From positions 19,084,973-19,148,972 of the forward strand of contig NW_004955417.1 of the NCBI RefSeq assembly GCF_000276665.1: a DNA stretch of 64,000 nt, in the 5' to 3' direction. Below the pieces are notes generated by a model. The model was given only the letters and a program-made list of their open reading frames with translations. It searched no databases and was not told the origin of the DNA. Positions 25,555-42,198 of the stretch are shown piece by piece. Each line of letters begins with the position of its first letter. Position 1 is the first letter of the stretch. Position numbers and translations under genes: made by a program. The DNA comes from Chinchilla lanigera (lineage: Eukaryota; Chordata; Mammalia; Rodentia; Chinchillidae).

Positions 25555-27994
25555 CTTTTCAGACGAAGAGAAAACTGCTCAATGAGTGAATCTGAAATTC
25601 TTCATTGTACAAAGGTACAAATAATTATGCATAGGTACTGGCTCCGAAAAAACTAGGTCAATTGTCATCTATGTGAATTTTAGTTCTCATAAACACCGTG
25701 CTGTCTTCAATCCTCTTTTGAAATAATCGGATTTTAGGGAACGTATCAACCTCTGAGATTTCTTCTAATTTTTTTTTATGGTCACTCAAGATGTCTGCTG
25801 TATTCAAATATATTTTCTTAACCCCCTGGAGTTTCAAACACCTTAGGAATAATTCACTGAATTTTGGAAGCTGCATTTTCTATTATTCAATGGCACTAAA
25901 TGCCAGTCTTGAGAGCAAAATTTTAGAGCATGTTGTTTACATGTCACTTTGAAGTTATCTCCAGACTCCTCTATCCCATGGTAGGTCATGCATTTCATTT
26001 TAGTTGATGTCTAAAATAGGTCCCACGTTTCATAATCCTCTGTCCCAGTCTATTAAAGAGTTTCCATTCTGTCAAGACTGCTTACATATGGTGATAAAAA
26101 CTGCCAATAAAATAAAACTTTTTTCCCTCTCCTGAAGTCTGAAATGTCAAAAGATAATGTCAAATAGCTTTTTCAGAAATGTACTTTTCAGGGTATTCAG
26201 CCTGGCAGATTCCATTTACCCTCTGAAACTTCAACGTATTCATCTGAGGAAAATGAAACTTTAGGGGTAAATAAGTGAGAAGCAGATTGGAGTTGAATAT
26301 ATATGTCATAACCTGTCATTTTTGAAGAAAAAATACATATTTAATATGTCAAGCTGTTCCTGGTAGCAAAAAGTGGTGTTTTCTTTATATCCACCTCAAA
26401 TTTTGTCATGAATATTAACATGAATAAGGATAAATCTATAATATAGTCTGTCTAGTACTTACAAATGTTTCTGTAGATTACATCATCTTCAAAGCTATTG
26501 TAATCATTTCAAATGTAACTTATTTTGCTAATTTTTACATGCTTAGGACACAATTTTAATAAGATTGCATTTACATATTTCATGCAGTAAAAACACATCC
26601 AAATACTAAATTCTTCAGGGCAATTGGACATCCATTTCAATTTTTAAATCACTATTTTTAATCTGACTGAATAGAAAGCTATTGTAGAATTAAATGTGTA
26701 AATATTTTAATAAAATACTGTCAGTGATGTTACTTCTAACATGTAAAACATACATTTTTAAGTTTAAATTGAACTGTCCTCTCATAGTATTAAAGTCCAA
26801 GTAATGAGACAGGATTATTTTATGAGTGCATTACATTGATATGGGCCAATTTACATAAATGTGTAAGATTGAGGAGTACACCTTTTAGAAATAAAATTCA
26901 AAATTTACTTCTCTATGTTATACTTTAGATTGTGTTAAAAATCATTTATAAAGGTAAATTTCAGTTGAACATATTAGTAGCCTGTGACATGGGAGGCATA
27001 TTCTGAGTACTGCAGAAAAAGAGATGGTGGATTCTTATGTACTCTCTTACTGAGCCCAGCCTTAGGTTTCTGATGACAAAAATGTGGTCAGCATGTGGTT
27101 TAGGACGACGTAAAGAAAAGAAACATGACTTTCACACAATGAAAAATATTGTGTATCTACATACACAAGGTAATCATTAGCTCAGGGTCAATAATCTTAG
27201 AAACAGGAAAACAGAAAAAGCTATATCACCCTAATATTAAAAAGAATTTTCAGCTCATGATTTTCTAAGTAATACTCAATGAAAAGCAATAATGATAATG
27301 ATATCTTAAACTTGAAACTTTTAAATGTATTCAGTTTTACAGTATTTTACATATTTTAGTATATATCATAAAATGATGGATAATGTTTAAAACAGTTATT
27401 TCACATTGTATATTTATCTTTTATTTAAAATTGTAGTTTAAAGAATTTATTAAATAGATCAAATAATATACAATTGAGCAGCACTCTTAACATTTAACAA
27501 GAGCTGCAGGAAAAAATCAGTTAAAATAAATAATTAAAATTTTCAGTTTAATTTAAAATGAACTCAGAGAAGTCATAAATATATATGCTTTCAACCCTTT
27601 AGAAAAATCATATGTGGGATGTGGAATTACATATAATTACAGTGTGGAAATTGCAGCACAGAGAGGCTAGCCAATGTTTTCAAGAAACATCAACAGAAGA
27701 GCTGTAATCTTTTTTTTTCTTTTTCTTTTTTTTGGGGGGAGGGGGTCTTTTTGAGGCAGAGTCTAGCTGTGCAGTTCAGGCTGGCCCTGAGCTCACTTTG
27801 TTGTCCCCGCTGGTCTCAAACTTGCAGCGATCCTCCTGCCTCAGCCTCCCAAGTGCTGGAATTACAAGCATGCGCCACCACGCCCGGTTAAGGGCTGTAA
27901 TTTTAATACATTTCACATTGGGTAGTCTAGGCTCTTTAATCAATCAAAATGAGGATTCCAGTGAGATCTCCACTGAAATTAAAGATTTTCATAC
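25555..27994 (-). other. CSMD3: CSMD3 intron between last-CUB and GC-rich sushi exons
   Basis: 2.4 kb, AT-rich despite adjoining the CpG-rich exon. One B1 lies at 27709-27890. A 72-codon minus-strand open frame at 25658-25876 matches nothing I know. Confidence 0.85.
27709..27890 (-). mobile_element. B1 SINE
   Basis: Reverse B1 with a long T/C/G-rich tail. The duplication gctgtaat flanks it at 27701-27708 and 27894-27901. Confidence 0.9.
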
Positions 27995-28141
27995 CTATGT
28001 ATCTTATCCGGAAGCCTTTCTTGTTATTGCCGTGATCTGCGGACCACTGGAGAAACACTTCATGACCATTGCTTGTTATATTAAAAGCAGATGAATAATC
28101 TCCACTGAGAGAAACAAGCACCGGACTTTGAATATTTGGTC
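27995..28141 (-). CDS. CSMD3: CSMD3 exon: second half of the last CUB
   Basis: The 147-base exon encodes PNIQSPVLVSLSGDYSSAFN, then ITSNGHEVFLQWSADHGN and ends GFRIRYI. The WSADHGNN segment matches the calcium-site region of CUB domains. NIT is a possible N-glycosylation site. The acceptor is TCTGAAG, the donor TAG|GTATGA, phase 1-1. The intron separating it from the first half (28142-28511) is only 370 bases, the shortest in the window. After this exon the protein has no further CUB in the window, only sushi domains. Confidence 0.95.
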
Positions 28142-28511
28142 CTTCAGAAAGAAAATAATATAATTTATATATAACTGGAAAATTATATTCTCACTCATCT
28201 TTAGTATTTTATAGCATTAATACAATATTAAATCCTTAAATTGCTCTACAGCCAATCTTATTCACCAATAATATATAAAAACATAACACAAGATGTTTTA
28301 AACATTTTATTTCTATAGTCAAAGTAACTACAGATAAACAAATAATCAACATAATTAAAATTCTCATATGCTATGTAGTGAATGTGAACACATCTATAAT
28401 ACCTGTACATTAAACATCACATTCTTAGGTGTTTATGATGAAGCTCTCCATATATAATTAGAGCATTTGGACTCAATTAATGAATATTTAGTAAATATAG
28501 CCCATGGTTAC
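28142..28511 (-). other. CSMD3: Short CSMD3 intron within the last CUB
   Basis: 370 bases, very AT-rich, no repeat seen. Confidence 0.88.
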
Positions 28512-28700
28512 CATCATACACCTGAAGAACATCAAATTCCTTTTCTGTCTGGAAGAATTCTACAAACATGCTGATATTATAGCCCTTTTCCACTGAGATA
28601 CTCCAGGCACACATCTGAAGATTTGGGTAACTGTCAGGGTATCCAGGGCTCAATATGACTCCTGTAGAATCTAATCGTAGCTCATTGGCAGGACAGAGCA
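28512..28700 (-). CDS. CSMD3: CSMD3 exon: first half of the last CUB (CUB 14 by order)
   Basis: The 189-base exon starts VLCPANELRLDSTGVILSPG and ends VLQVYDG. The paired cysteines are LCPA and QMCAW; NIS is a possible glycosylation site. This is one of the best paralog discriminators in the window. The CSMD1 counterpart, as I recall it, reads HCPTNELLTDSTGVILSQ, while this sequence fits CSMD3. The acceptor is TTGACAG and the donor ATG|GTAACC, phase 1-1, with the split glycine codon G|GA completed at 28141. Confidence 0.96.
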
Positions 28701-33167
<4,467 letters not shown>

Positions 33168-33510
33168 TCAATTGTGAAAGAAGAATATATTTTTTATTTA
33201 TTCAATTTCAATCAGTGCAAAGAAAATTCCACTAGTTTTAAGCAGGGAGATTTTCCAAACACCGAACAACCAGTGCTTAATTAGCAATGATCAATTGGAA
33301 TGAAAGGAAATAGCAAACTATTAACTCATCTGTCCTGGTGCAAACTAGAAATATGCAATAGTGATAAGCAAATAATTTGGCTGGTGCAGGTATGATATTC
33401 ATTGAAAATATATCAAATACTTAGAAGGCTTCTAATTCCTCAGATTTATATTAAAATTAGACTTATGCTGGTCACTGATAGTTGTTTTACAAGTCATAAC
33501 CCAAATCAAG

Positions 33511-33533
33511 ATAATAATAATAATAATAATAAT
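33511..33533. repeat. ATA microsatellite
   Basis: Seven to eight ATA units. Confidence 0.95.
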
Positions 33534-33634
33534 GACAAAAGTGTATTAAGATGTTTTATTGTCTTGCTTCACTTTCCAAATATAATCAAGCATTATCTGG
33601 ATTGAATTTCCAAGTCACTTTAAAAGGATTTTAA

Positions 33635-33745
33635 GGGGCTGGGGATTTAGCTCAGCGGCACAACGCCTGCCTGGCAAGCGCAAGGTCATGTGTTCGATTC
33701 CTGGTACTGGAAAAAAAATAAAACTATAAAAAATAAATAAGTAAA
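33635..33745 (+). mobile_element. ID SINE with 14-base TSD
   Basis: ID body with a long A/T-rich tail. The target duplication taaaaggattttaa is perfect at 33621-33634 and 33746-33759. A B1 begins immediately after the right copy. Confidence 0.92.
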
Positions 33746-33759
33746 TAAAAGGATTTTAA

Positions 33760-33926
33760 AACCTGGGTGTGGTGGTGCACACCTGTAATTCCAGCACTCG
33801 GAAGACTGAGGCAGGAGGATCACTGCAAGTTCGAGACCAGCCTGGGCTACAAAGTGAGCTCAAGGCCAGCCTGAATTGCATAGCGAGACCCTGTCTCAAA
33901 GACACCAAATAAATAAATAAATAAAT
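33760..33926 (+). mobile_element. B1 SINE (7SL-derived) sharing the ID target site
   Basis: Starts acctgggtgtggtggtgcac, has the B1 consensus with the internal repeat typical of long B1 monomers, and ends in an (AAAT)n tail. The short duplication ggatttta is at 33751-33758 and 33927-33934. Confidence 0.92.
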
Positions 33927-34350
33927 GGATTTTATTCTTAAAGTGAGCACAATTAATGAAGCATTTTCCAAAATATATAAATGAAATATGTCTTCTGATA
34001 TACCTCACATATCATTATTCTATGGAGTTAGTCTTCAGCCAGAACACAGACAGCATACCTCAAACTCAAATTAGAGCAAATAATCTGGGTACTCCCTCCA
34101 AAATGTAGTTAGATGGATCAAATTTCAATAATGCTTTCTAAAGTACACACTGGAAATACAGAATACATATTTCCTGTGAATATTCCCATTGTTCCTTTTA
34201 TTCTTTCTGACAATTAGACATAATCTTCATTAATCCAATGAAAGAGGATTAAAAACAGGCTGTTACTCTTCCTTATTTGTGTTCCTCTAAAAAATAAAGT
34301 CGGTCTGCTAACAGTATAGTTTTCCTTGAAAATAATTCAACAGACATTAC

Positions 34351-34431
34351 CTATTTCAAATTCATCATCTTCTGTCAAAATTTCAGCATTGGCTACTGGT
34401 GGTGGAGGCTGGCATACTCTTAGTTGATAGG
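34351..34431 (-). CDS. CSMD3: CSMD3 exon: first part of a split sushi domain
   Basis: Only 81 bases (27 codons), encoding AYQLRVCQPPPPVANAEILT and EDDEFEIG: the first cysteine and first strand of a sushi domain. The acceptor is CATATAG and the donor TAG|GTAATG, phase 1-1. It has no start codon and is too short for ORF scans. It was recognised from the continuing frame and the repeated AYQL linker, also seen at the start of the sushi exon at 55293. With the exon at 33097 it makes the only sushi in this window encoded by two exons. Confidence 0.92.
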
Positions 34432-34819
34432 CTATATGAAAGAACATAACACAAGGGTTTTCTAAGAACAAAACAGTGCTAAAATTTACCAAGTTTCAAT
34501 TATTTACTTTAAAAAAAATACGACACTGACAGAAAATCCATTCTTTAGATCACAAAATATTTTCTAAAAATCTTTCTTTTTTACTGCATATTTCTTACCC
34601 TTGTTTTAATCTTTCAATTATATGATTTGTAACACCTTGCTTACTTTCTTCTAGCATGATTACAGTTGGGAAACATGTATTCTTGTTTGCTCAATTGGTC
34701 TGTGCCAGTCTTCCCCAAGTTCAGCATAGAATCTTCTATACTTAGCAAAACTTTCTTTTCCAACAGTAGTAGTTGCAAACAAGTACTCAGTGCTTGCAGG
34801 CTTCCAGCCAATATTAAAA

Positions 34820-35015
34820 TCTCTACACTTATATTAACTCAATTGATCCTCACAAAATTGCTCTATTACTTAATGTATATATTTCTAAATTATCCCCATT
34901 TGTAAAAGAAAAATAAACAGTATTAGAGTTAAAGAGCTTGACCAAGTCACATAAATCTAATATTGTAGAACTAGGGTTTGAATCCAGCTAGTTCAGTTCA
35001 AAGTCTTCCTTATCT
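34820..35015 (-). mobile_element. MIR SINE relic
   Basis: Reverse MIR: gatcctcacaaaattgctct, then ccaagtcacataaatc and tagggtttgaatccagc. Confidence 0.75.
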
Positions 35016-35388
35016 TACCAAGTTATGTTAGTGTGTTTATGAAGTATCTGTTTGTTGAAAGTCACACTTCTAAGTATCTACTTCACTGGAATAGTTCATC
35101 CTGTTGAATTAGATTGGTACTCTATTTGATATAATGATCGCCATAAATAGGTCTTTTTGTACCTAAGCATTATGCCTAATAGCACAAAATGATATTGAAA
35201 AACAATGATTGCTTGATTCAAGCCTTGTTTTCTCTAGGAGTTTTTAAAACATGTACCAGTTTTTTCTTCATTAAAGAAATGTATTTATATTATTTTAACA
35301 TCAGAGGCAAATGTACATGTTTTAAACTGAGAAGAACTTCTTCTACCTCAATGAAATAAAGACATTGAGACTTAAAGAACATAGTAGT

Positions 35389-36726
35389 TGTTATGGCTTG
35401 TGTTTAGATACAGCCCCAAAGCCTCCTGCAGTCACAGATGGGCTTTTTCAGAGTGTGTGATGCTGAAACTGACACATGGTCCAGTACTAGGATCAACAGA
35501 AAAGGTGGCCTGAAGATACTACAAGAACCAGCAGGACTCCAGCCTCTGCAGCCTCAGACTTCCAAATGTGAAAGACTTAGCCTTGAGAAGAGAGTCCCAG
35601 AGCACCATGTTCTAGATTGCCAGCAGGCTACAGAAGTTGTTCTTTAGGATTCGGTTCATAGGCACTGAACCTCTATAGCCAAGAGACAAGGAAGCCCAGC
35701 TACTGCTCCAATTGGCAGGAGACCTTGGCATCATCCTTTGGGTGCTAATTTTAGGTGCATGTAGAATGTGAGACTTATGGGGTCAGCAAGACTTCCACCC
35801 AGATTTCAGAAGGCCTGGGAGGCTCGGCAGGGTGACCCTAACAGGGTAGTGTGTGAAGGTGTAAAAGCCCAAGGTACAGTGGAGACCCAGAAGTGTGGAG
35901 AAACCAGGAATGTGGATGATCTGAGAAAAACAGATTTGTGAGGAAAACTAAGGAATGAGTAGAGCGGGGCCCAGAGAGAAGCCATGGGAACTACAACGAT
36001 TAGCAGTGCTGAAGGGGTGGGGCCACTCAAGCCCTTTGGAATTCATAAGTTGCCAAATATTGCCAGGGATGTTGGAAGTAGAACTGTGAAATTTAATGTT
36101 TGCCCTGCTGGACTTTGGTCTTACTTTTTTCCCATTCCTTGCTAACCCCCTCTTTGGAACTTTTGGAATGGAAATGTCTATTGTGTCACTGAATGTTGAG
36201 AATTTAACTTTCTTTTCATTTGTACAGGGGCTCACAGCTAACAGTTTGCCCCAAATCTCAAAGGAGACTTTGAACTTTGACTTTTCAGCAATGCTGAAAC
36301 CATTAGGACTTTGGTGACTCTTGGAAATAGACTAAATATCTTTGCATAAATGGGTATGTAAAACTTTTTGAGAGGCCAAAGAGTTATGGTTTGCTTATAT
36401 GTCGCCCTGGTTTAGGTGGGGCTTTTTCAGAGATGATTGTATATAGTGTGTGATGCTACAATTGATTCTTGGTGCAATGCCAGGATCAAGGGCAATAGCA
36501 TTAAGAGTGTAAGTGCTACCCACCCTAAGTATCCTGGATAAGATACAAGGGATATAAAGACCTATGGTCCTTCTTTGCTTGCTTGCTTGTCTGCCATGCC
36601 ACCCTGTCTTGGAGCCAGCCACCTATGGACTACAACCTCTACAAACTGTGAGCCAAATAAACCTTGCCTCCTTTAACACTGAGTTTTGGGAATTTTGTCT
36701 CAGCAATGAGATAAGTAACTAAGACA
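35389..36726 (+). mobile_element. MaLR retrotransposon with 5-base TSD
   Basis: Begins TGTTATGGC and ends TAAGACA, flanked by the perfect 5-base duplication gtagt (35384-35388 and 36727-36731). The 5' LTR is cut to about 115 bases. The internal part ends with motifs of MaLR internal sequence, such as ttgtacaggggctcacagc and gactttgaactttgactttt. A fuller 3' LTR lies at about 36384-36726. It has no coding capacity of its own, as usual for MaLR, which depend on other elements for movement. Confidence 0.85.
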
Positions 36727-36783
36727 GTAGTTTATACAAGATAACACAACAGCCAGCACTAAAATCTGTGTCCTCTAACTTCA

Positions 36784-36848
36784 TCTTTTTTTTTTTTTTT
36801 TCTGTAATGGGAGTCAAACTCAGGACCTTGCGCTTGCCAGACAGGTGC
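36784..36848 (-). mobile_element. 5'-truncated ID SINE with 17-base TSD
   Basis: Only the 3' part of a reverse ID with its poly-A (T run at 36786-36801). The perfect target duplication tgtgtcctctaacttca at 36767-36783 and 36849-36865 shows it was inserted already truncated. Confidence 0.92.
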
Positions 36849-38620
36849 TGTGTCCTCTAACTTCAAAGTCCATTTTTATAATACTGTCCCTATTACAGGA
36901 GTACCATAAAAGCAGTGAGGAACATTAACAAAGCAAGTTAAGGACAACTCCTATAAAAGGAAGTGAAGGGGAGAAACTTTTACAATAAGTAAAACTCTTC
37001 CAGTTCTAAAGAGTAATGGTGGACAGAAGAGCATTTTAGACAGAGAAAGAAAACTTGAATGAAATCAAGTTGTTGATTCAGCATCACATAACAAATAGGT
37101 TAGTTGGATAATAAATATACAGTTTAATAAAGACAGAAGAGGCTACTTTCCCAAAATATAAGACATAGGAATGAATCTAATAAAACTTACTTCCACTTTC
37201 CTCTGCAAATTGTTATTTGTCACTTCAAACATCTTCCTTCCAGTACTTTACCCTGCTTAGAATAACGCTTGCTGTTCAGGGAGACAAATTTGCAAGTGAA
37301 ACACTGGTGTAATACTGAAGGCTTACTACTGGCCAAGAGAAAACACATGCTGGGAAGGGACCTCAGGCTGGAAAAATGTAGCCCAGATTTTTGAGGTAAA
37401 GTCTGGTAGAAAGTAAGTAGGAATTTTTGAAAATTGACATCTTGAACTTAGATTTCACGAGAGATGTGGCTATACAGGTCACAGGTAATTGTAAGAAAAT
37501 GCTAAAGAGGTTAGTGAAAAGGAAGAAGAAGGAAAAGAGAGCTCTACCCAGAGAAATTCTTTTCAAACTGTGCTTTTGTAAGAGAACATTTTCTGACTTG
37601 AATGTAAAACAGAAAGGAACTCTGAAATCTGAGAAATGTCAAGATGCCCATATTTGTTTTGTTTTATTTTCTTTTGCCTGTAAAATTATCTTTAAAGTTT
37701 GTGCTAATCATAACTTGTTTTATTAAGGAAGAAAGACATTTTTATTTATGTAGAATCCCTGAACATTGGGATCTGTACAACCTGCTGAGAATGACCTATG
37801 TAACTCAGTTGTAGAATTTAAAAAAGAACAGAGATTAGAGATTACTATTAATGAGAACATGAAGGTCAGCGATCATAGACCACATGGATGCTGTGAGCTA
37901 AGGTCTGCTTTATTCTCTATTTTCCCCGTCACCATGAGTTTTATAAACTGTGTCCCTAGATAGTTTTATCACTGTGGGGTCATGGAGTATCTGAAGTGTG
38001 ACATCTTCACCTTCCACCTCTGCTTCAAAAAGACTCTACTTTGCTCGCTTTTATAAATTTGAATTCTAATCCAGATTTCTTGTGCAAACATTTTCTCCAT
38101 CTCCACCTGAATGATTTCATTGATTCTTTAGGCTTGAACAGTGACTTTGTGTCCCGATTCTGAATGCTGTATCTCCAGGTTAAACGTTTCTTCTGAGCGT
38201 CTCGATGTCTCCCTCTCCCACTCCTTACTGTGTTCTGTGATCACAGAGCCCCGTTTTGTGGCACACGTATGGTGGCATGTTTTAAGTTTTATCATTATCC
38301 ATGTATTTGCTTAATTTTTCAATGTTTGTGCCCCAATGCGGACTTAAGTTACAGGTGAGAGACTATGTGCCTTTTTCATAATTCAGTAATTATCTTCTGT
38401 CACTGTACCTATAATTCAGCAAATATTTGCTAAATAAATAACAGAGTACATATTTCTTAAAGAGAGAAACTGTCTCTAATCATAGTCTTAAAATGACCCT
38501 ACTTTTAAACTATAAGTGAGAAGGAAATGGAACTAATTTAGAGTCAAAGAGCTAGATAATGGAATATAAGCAGAATCTCCCATAGTAATTGGAAAATAAT
38601 GCTTTTAGTGTTGAACTATA

Positions 38621-38770
38621 TAATTTTTTTTTTTTGAGACAGAGTCTTGCTATGTAATTCAGGGTGGCCTTCAAATCATTATTTAGCCCAGGCTAGCTTC
38701 TATCTTCATGCAGTCTCCTGCCTCAGCCTACAGAGTGCTGGTACTACAGGCATACAACACCACACCCAGT
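38621..38770 (-). mobile_element. B1 SINE
   Basis: Reverse B1 bounded by gaactata at 38613-38620 and 38771-38778. Moderately diverged. Confidence 0.88.
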
Positions 38771-39069
38771 GAACTATAAATTTTTCAATGAAAAATAAAG
38801 CAGAATATAATGAAAAGAATCTCTTTTCACCTATTTAAGCTTCAAAATTGAAATTAAATACTATAAACAGGCTAATTGTAAGAAGTTAATTAAAAATATA
38901 CTTGCAGTCTTTCTCAGTTTCTCTCTGTTTGTCTCCGGGCATAATTCTAAAATTTGTCCATTCTTGCTGCCAAAAACCAGGTCTAGAAAGCTGCCTCTCC
39001 ACACCTGTTTTACTGTGGTAAATACTGTTGCCGAAATTCATGTCATTTTTGAAACTGCAGAATGTTACT

Positions 39070-39260
39070 TACAGTAGAGTTGCTGTAGATATAATCAGTT
39101 AAATTGAATCCATATTGGATTAGGATGAATCCTTAATCCAATATGACTGTTGTCCTTATTTTTTAAAAAAGGATATGCAACACAAAGATATGGAAGATGG
39201 CCACATAATTAAAATGCGGAGAGTATAAGTGATTCATCTACAAGGTAACAATGTGCTTGG
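39070..39260 (+). mobile_element. MLT1-like LTR fragment
   Basis: ccttaatccaatatgactgt followed by tgtccttattttt and gatatggaagatggccac matches MLT1-type LTR order. Ends are uncertain. Confidence 0.6.
39111..39145. repeat. 35-base hairpin (inverted repeat)
   Basis: catattggattaggat pairs with atccttaatccaatatg, with a single bulged T and a two-base centre. It lies in an MLT1-like fragment. Confidence 0.9.
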
Positions 39261-39988
39261 TTTATTACCTGGTCTACACAGCCGGAATCTAAGCCACATT
39301 CCAGGTAAAAACTAAGAAACATTTTTTCCCACATTTATAACCAAATCAGTCAGAATAGGAGTATTTTTCCTGTTTCCTTATTAATAATATTCAGTAGCTA
39401 CAGACTGAACTTCATAATCATAATATTTAACTTGTAATATTAGAGAGAAAAATTCGTTACCTTACCAGTTCTAGATTATTTCTAGGACTACACATAACAC
39501 ATAAACATACATGTACACATATATGTACACATATACATGTACAAAAATATTTATCAAAAATTAGTATTTTCCAGTTGAGCTCTCTCAGCCCCCCAATATT
39601 TGGCATACTTTTCTGTACCCTAAATCTTCAGTTTTTATAAATTGTGCTAGCCTGGAAGATGGTTCCAATAATAACCATTTAATGTTTTAATGTCTTGAAT
39701 TATCCCATCTTTATTCTTTTATGTGTTAGTTCTCATTTCATGAACAATGTATATGGGATCTCTTTGCAAACATGCATTTTGTTAAAATACCTAACAAAGC
39801 TCATTCATTAGTTTATTAAATAAGTTACTACTGAGCTCCTGCCATGTGTCAGGCATCTCTATAAGTGCTAGAAATGCAACAGTTAACAAGCAGACACACT
39901 CCTGCCTGTATTCATGTTAAAGACGATGAGAAATATACTAACCACACACTCTCATTAGTCAATAGAATTGAACTAATGGAAGAAAGGT

Positions 39989-42198
39989 GTGTGTTTATAT
40001 TAACTTTTTATCAGTGGGGCTGGATATCCAACACAGACAACTTAAAGGAGAAGTCTGTTTGACTCATAGCTTCAGAGGGTTTAGTTCACAGTCAGCTGGC
40101 TCCAAGGCAGAAAAAATATGGTGGCAGATAAAAGCTGCTTAGTTCACACTGGCTGGAAAGCAGAGAATACTGTAGCTCCAGAGAGGAAGGGGCCAGATAC
40201 CAGATGTGAAATCCAAAGTTAAACCTCTGTGCCTCCCATGGACACACCCAGAAGTGTGAGTTACTAATCCCTTGCATAACTCTCAAATCCATCAAACTGA
40301 TGATCAAGCCTAACTGGCTCATGTCACCCTTTGTCAGTCTGGCATCTCTTTAAGCCATACTTAATCTCTAAAAAAGCACAAGGTCATAATTCTACTCTAA
40401 TGTGATAGAACTGTCCTGGATACAACTAAAAAGACACCAATGCCTTCCCCACATTCACAACAGTTGCAGCATTGTCTGAGAGTCCAAATTCAAAGATTCC
40501 TCTGAAACACAAAATAGACTTTTATATGTGAACCACAGTAAAATTTAAAATAACAGGCTATTTAATTCCAAGATCAAATAGCACAGACCAAGTATTCCCA
40601 TTCTAAAGAGAAAAGAAAAGGGTAAGGTAGAAAAGAATAGAACCAAAGCAAATGCAGAAAAAATTAAGTTCTGTAGCTCCATACCCACCATGCAGGGCAC
40701 TTGGTGGTACGATGTGAGCTCCAAAAGGGTTGGGTGGCCTCATCCTCTAGCCTTGTCAGTTGCAGCCCACATGGCCTCTTTCTTGTGTTGGTGCCATGCA
40801 TGGTCTGTGGTTTTCCTCTGCAGATATTCTACCTTCATGGTTGCTCCAACTCCCTAGAAGCTCTACTGAATCTTCATCTTCATTACCACAACTTCCCATA
40901 TAGTGGGGCATATTGTTTGGCCTACCAGGCCTGCTTTTGATATCTGGGTTGAAGTCTCCATCTGCTCACAATTCTTGTATTCTGCATGCTAGAAATACCT
41001 GCACCATGTGGACTATGCCAAAGTATGCCACCACCTGGAGCACTAGTTTTGTACCACGTCTATAGGTGCTTCTAAGTGCCTCCATGGCTAGGCATAGTGA
41101 AATGAATCCCACAAAACATATGCACTAGGTGAGTGTTCTAAAGCAGCATTCTTAAGCACTCTCTTTTCAAATAGAAAGCTTACACATTTGTAGACTTGAG
41201 CTGTCAATGGGTGAGTCTTGTTGATTCCTGAGATACCCTCAAGCCATCTTTATTCTTGTCCCAGTGCAAAACACTTGATTTCTTTCAGTGCTGGCAATCT
41301 TTTTAGCAATTATACTCTCTTTGACCCCAATCTTATATATGCTTCCTTTCTGGACAAGTTACAATCATTTTTAAATATTTTGGCTCCACTTTTTGGTCCT
41401 GATTTTTAATGTAGATCTGTCTAACAGCAGCTAGTATTACCCATGATACAACCTGAATACTGGACTGCTTTGAAATTTCCCCTGCCAAATAATTAGTCTA
41501 TAACCCTTAAACTCAGCTTCTTTCAAAGTCTCAGGACATGGGAAAAATGTAGATAATATTTTTAATAAAGTATAACATATGATTTCTAGTCCAATTCTCA
41601 ATAGAGTTCTTATTCCCATCTGAAACTTTACAAGCCTGGCCTCTATCCCCACAGTACTATCACTATTTTGATCTTCTACATTTGGGCCAGAATTGCTTGT
41701 CATGCTCTGCTTACAGAACATTTTAGATCTTCTCTAGCCTACCTCTGCAAACTATTCCAAATTTTTCCTACAAACCAATTCCAAAGATTTCTAAACTCCA
41801 GTCTCAGTACTCATTTTATATATTACTTAACTTTTCACCTCTTGGACTAAATATCCAACATACATAACGTAAAGGAAAATATATTTGTGTCACAGTCTCA
41901 GAGGATTCAACCCATGGTCAGCTGGCTGCAAGGGAGAGATAATATGGTGGACAGATAATACAGTGGAGCACAGATAATATGGTGGAGCACAGATGCTTCA
42001 TTCGTGATGGACAGAAAGCAGAGAACGGCACAAAAGAGGGAAGAACCAGGGACCAGATACAGTATCTGAGGTGTCAAAGCTCCATGACTCATTTAGATAC
42101 ATGCAGAAGTGTGCTTTGCTAACCCTCTGGGTGACACTGAAGCCAATCAAGTGAACAACGTGGGTTAACTGTCATTATGTATGTCTGCATATGTATCA
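39989..42198 (-). mobile_element. MaLR-type element with both LTRs, minus strand
   Basis: Two homologous blocks, about 39989-40359 and 41819-42198, share taaaggagaag-/taaaggaaaat-, agtcagctggctccaagg-/ggtcagctggctgcaagg- and gaagtgtg segments. They flank about 1.46 kb. Read on the minus strand, the 5' part of that spacer follows the order of MaLR internal sequence (ccaaaatagtgatagtactg, gtttcagatgggaataagaa, tgttatactttattaaaaat). No protein frame of note. Outer ends are approximate and no target duplication was resolved. Confidence 0.7.

Noticed and set aside
25658..25876. 72-codon minus-strand ORF just upstream of the GC-rich exon
   Set aside because: No family resemblance, AT-driven composition, and it is on the right strand but not needed for a continuous CSMD3 frame.
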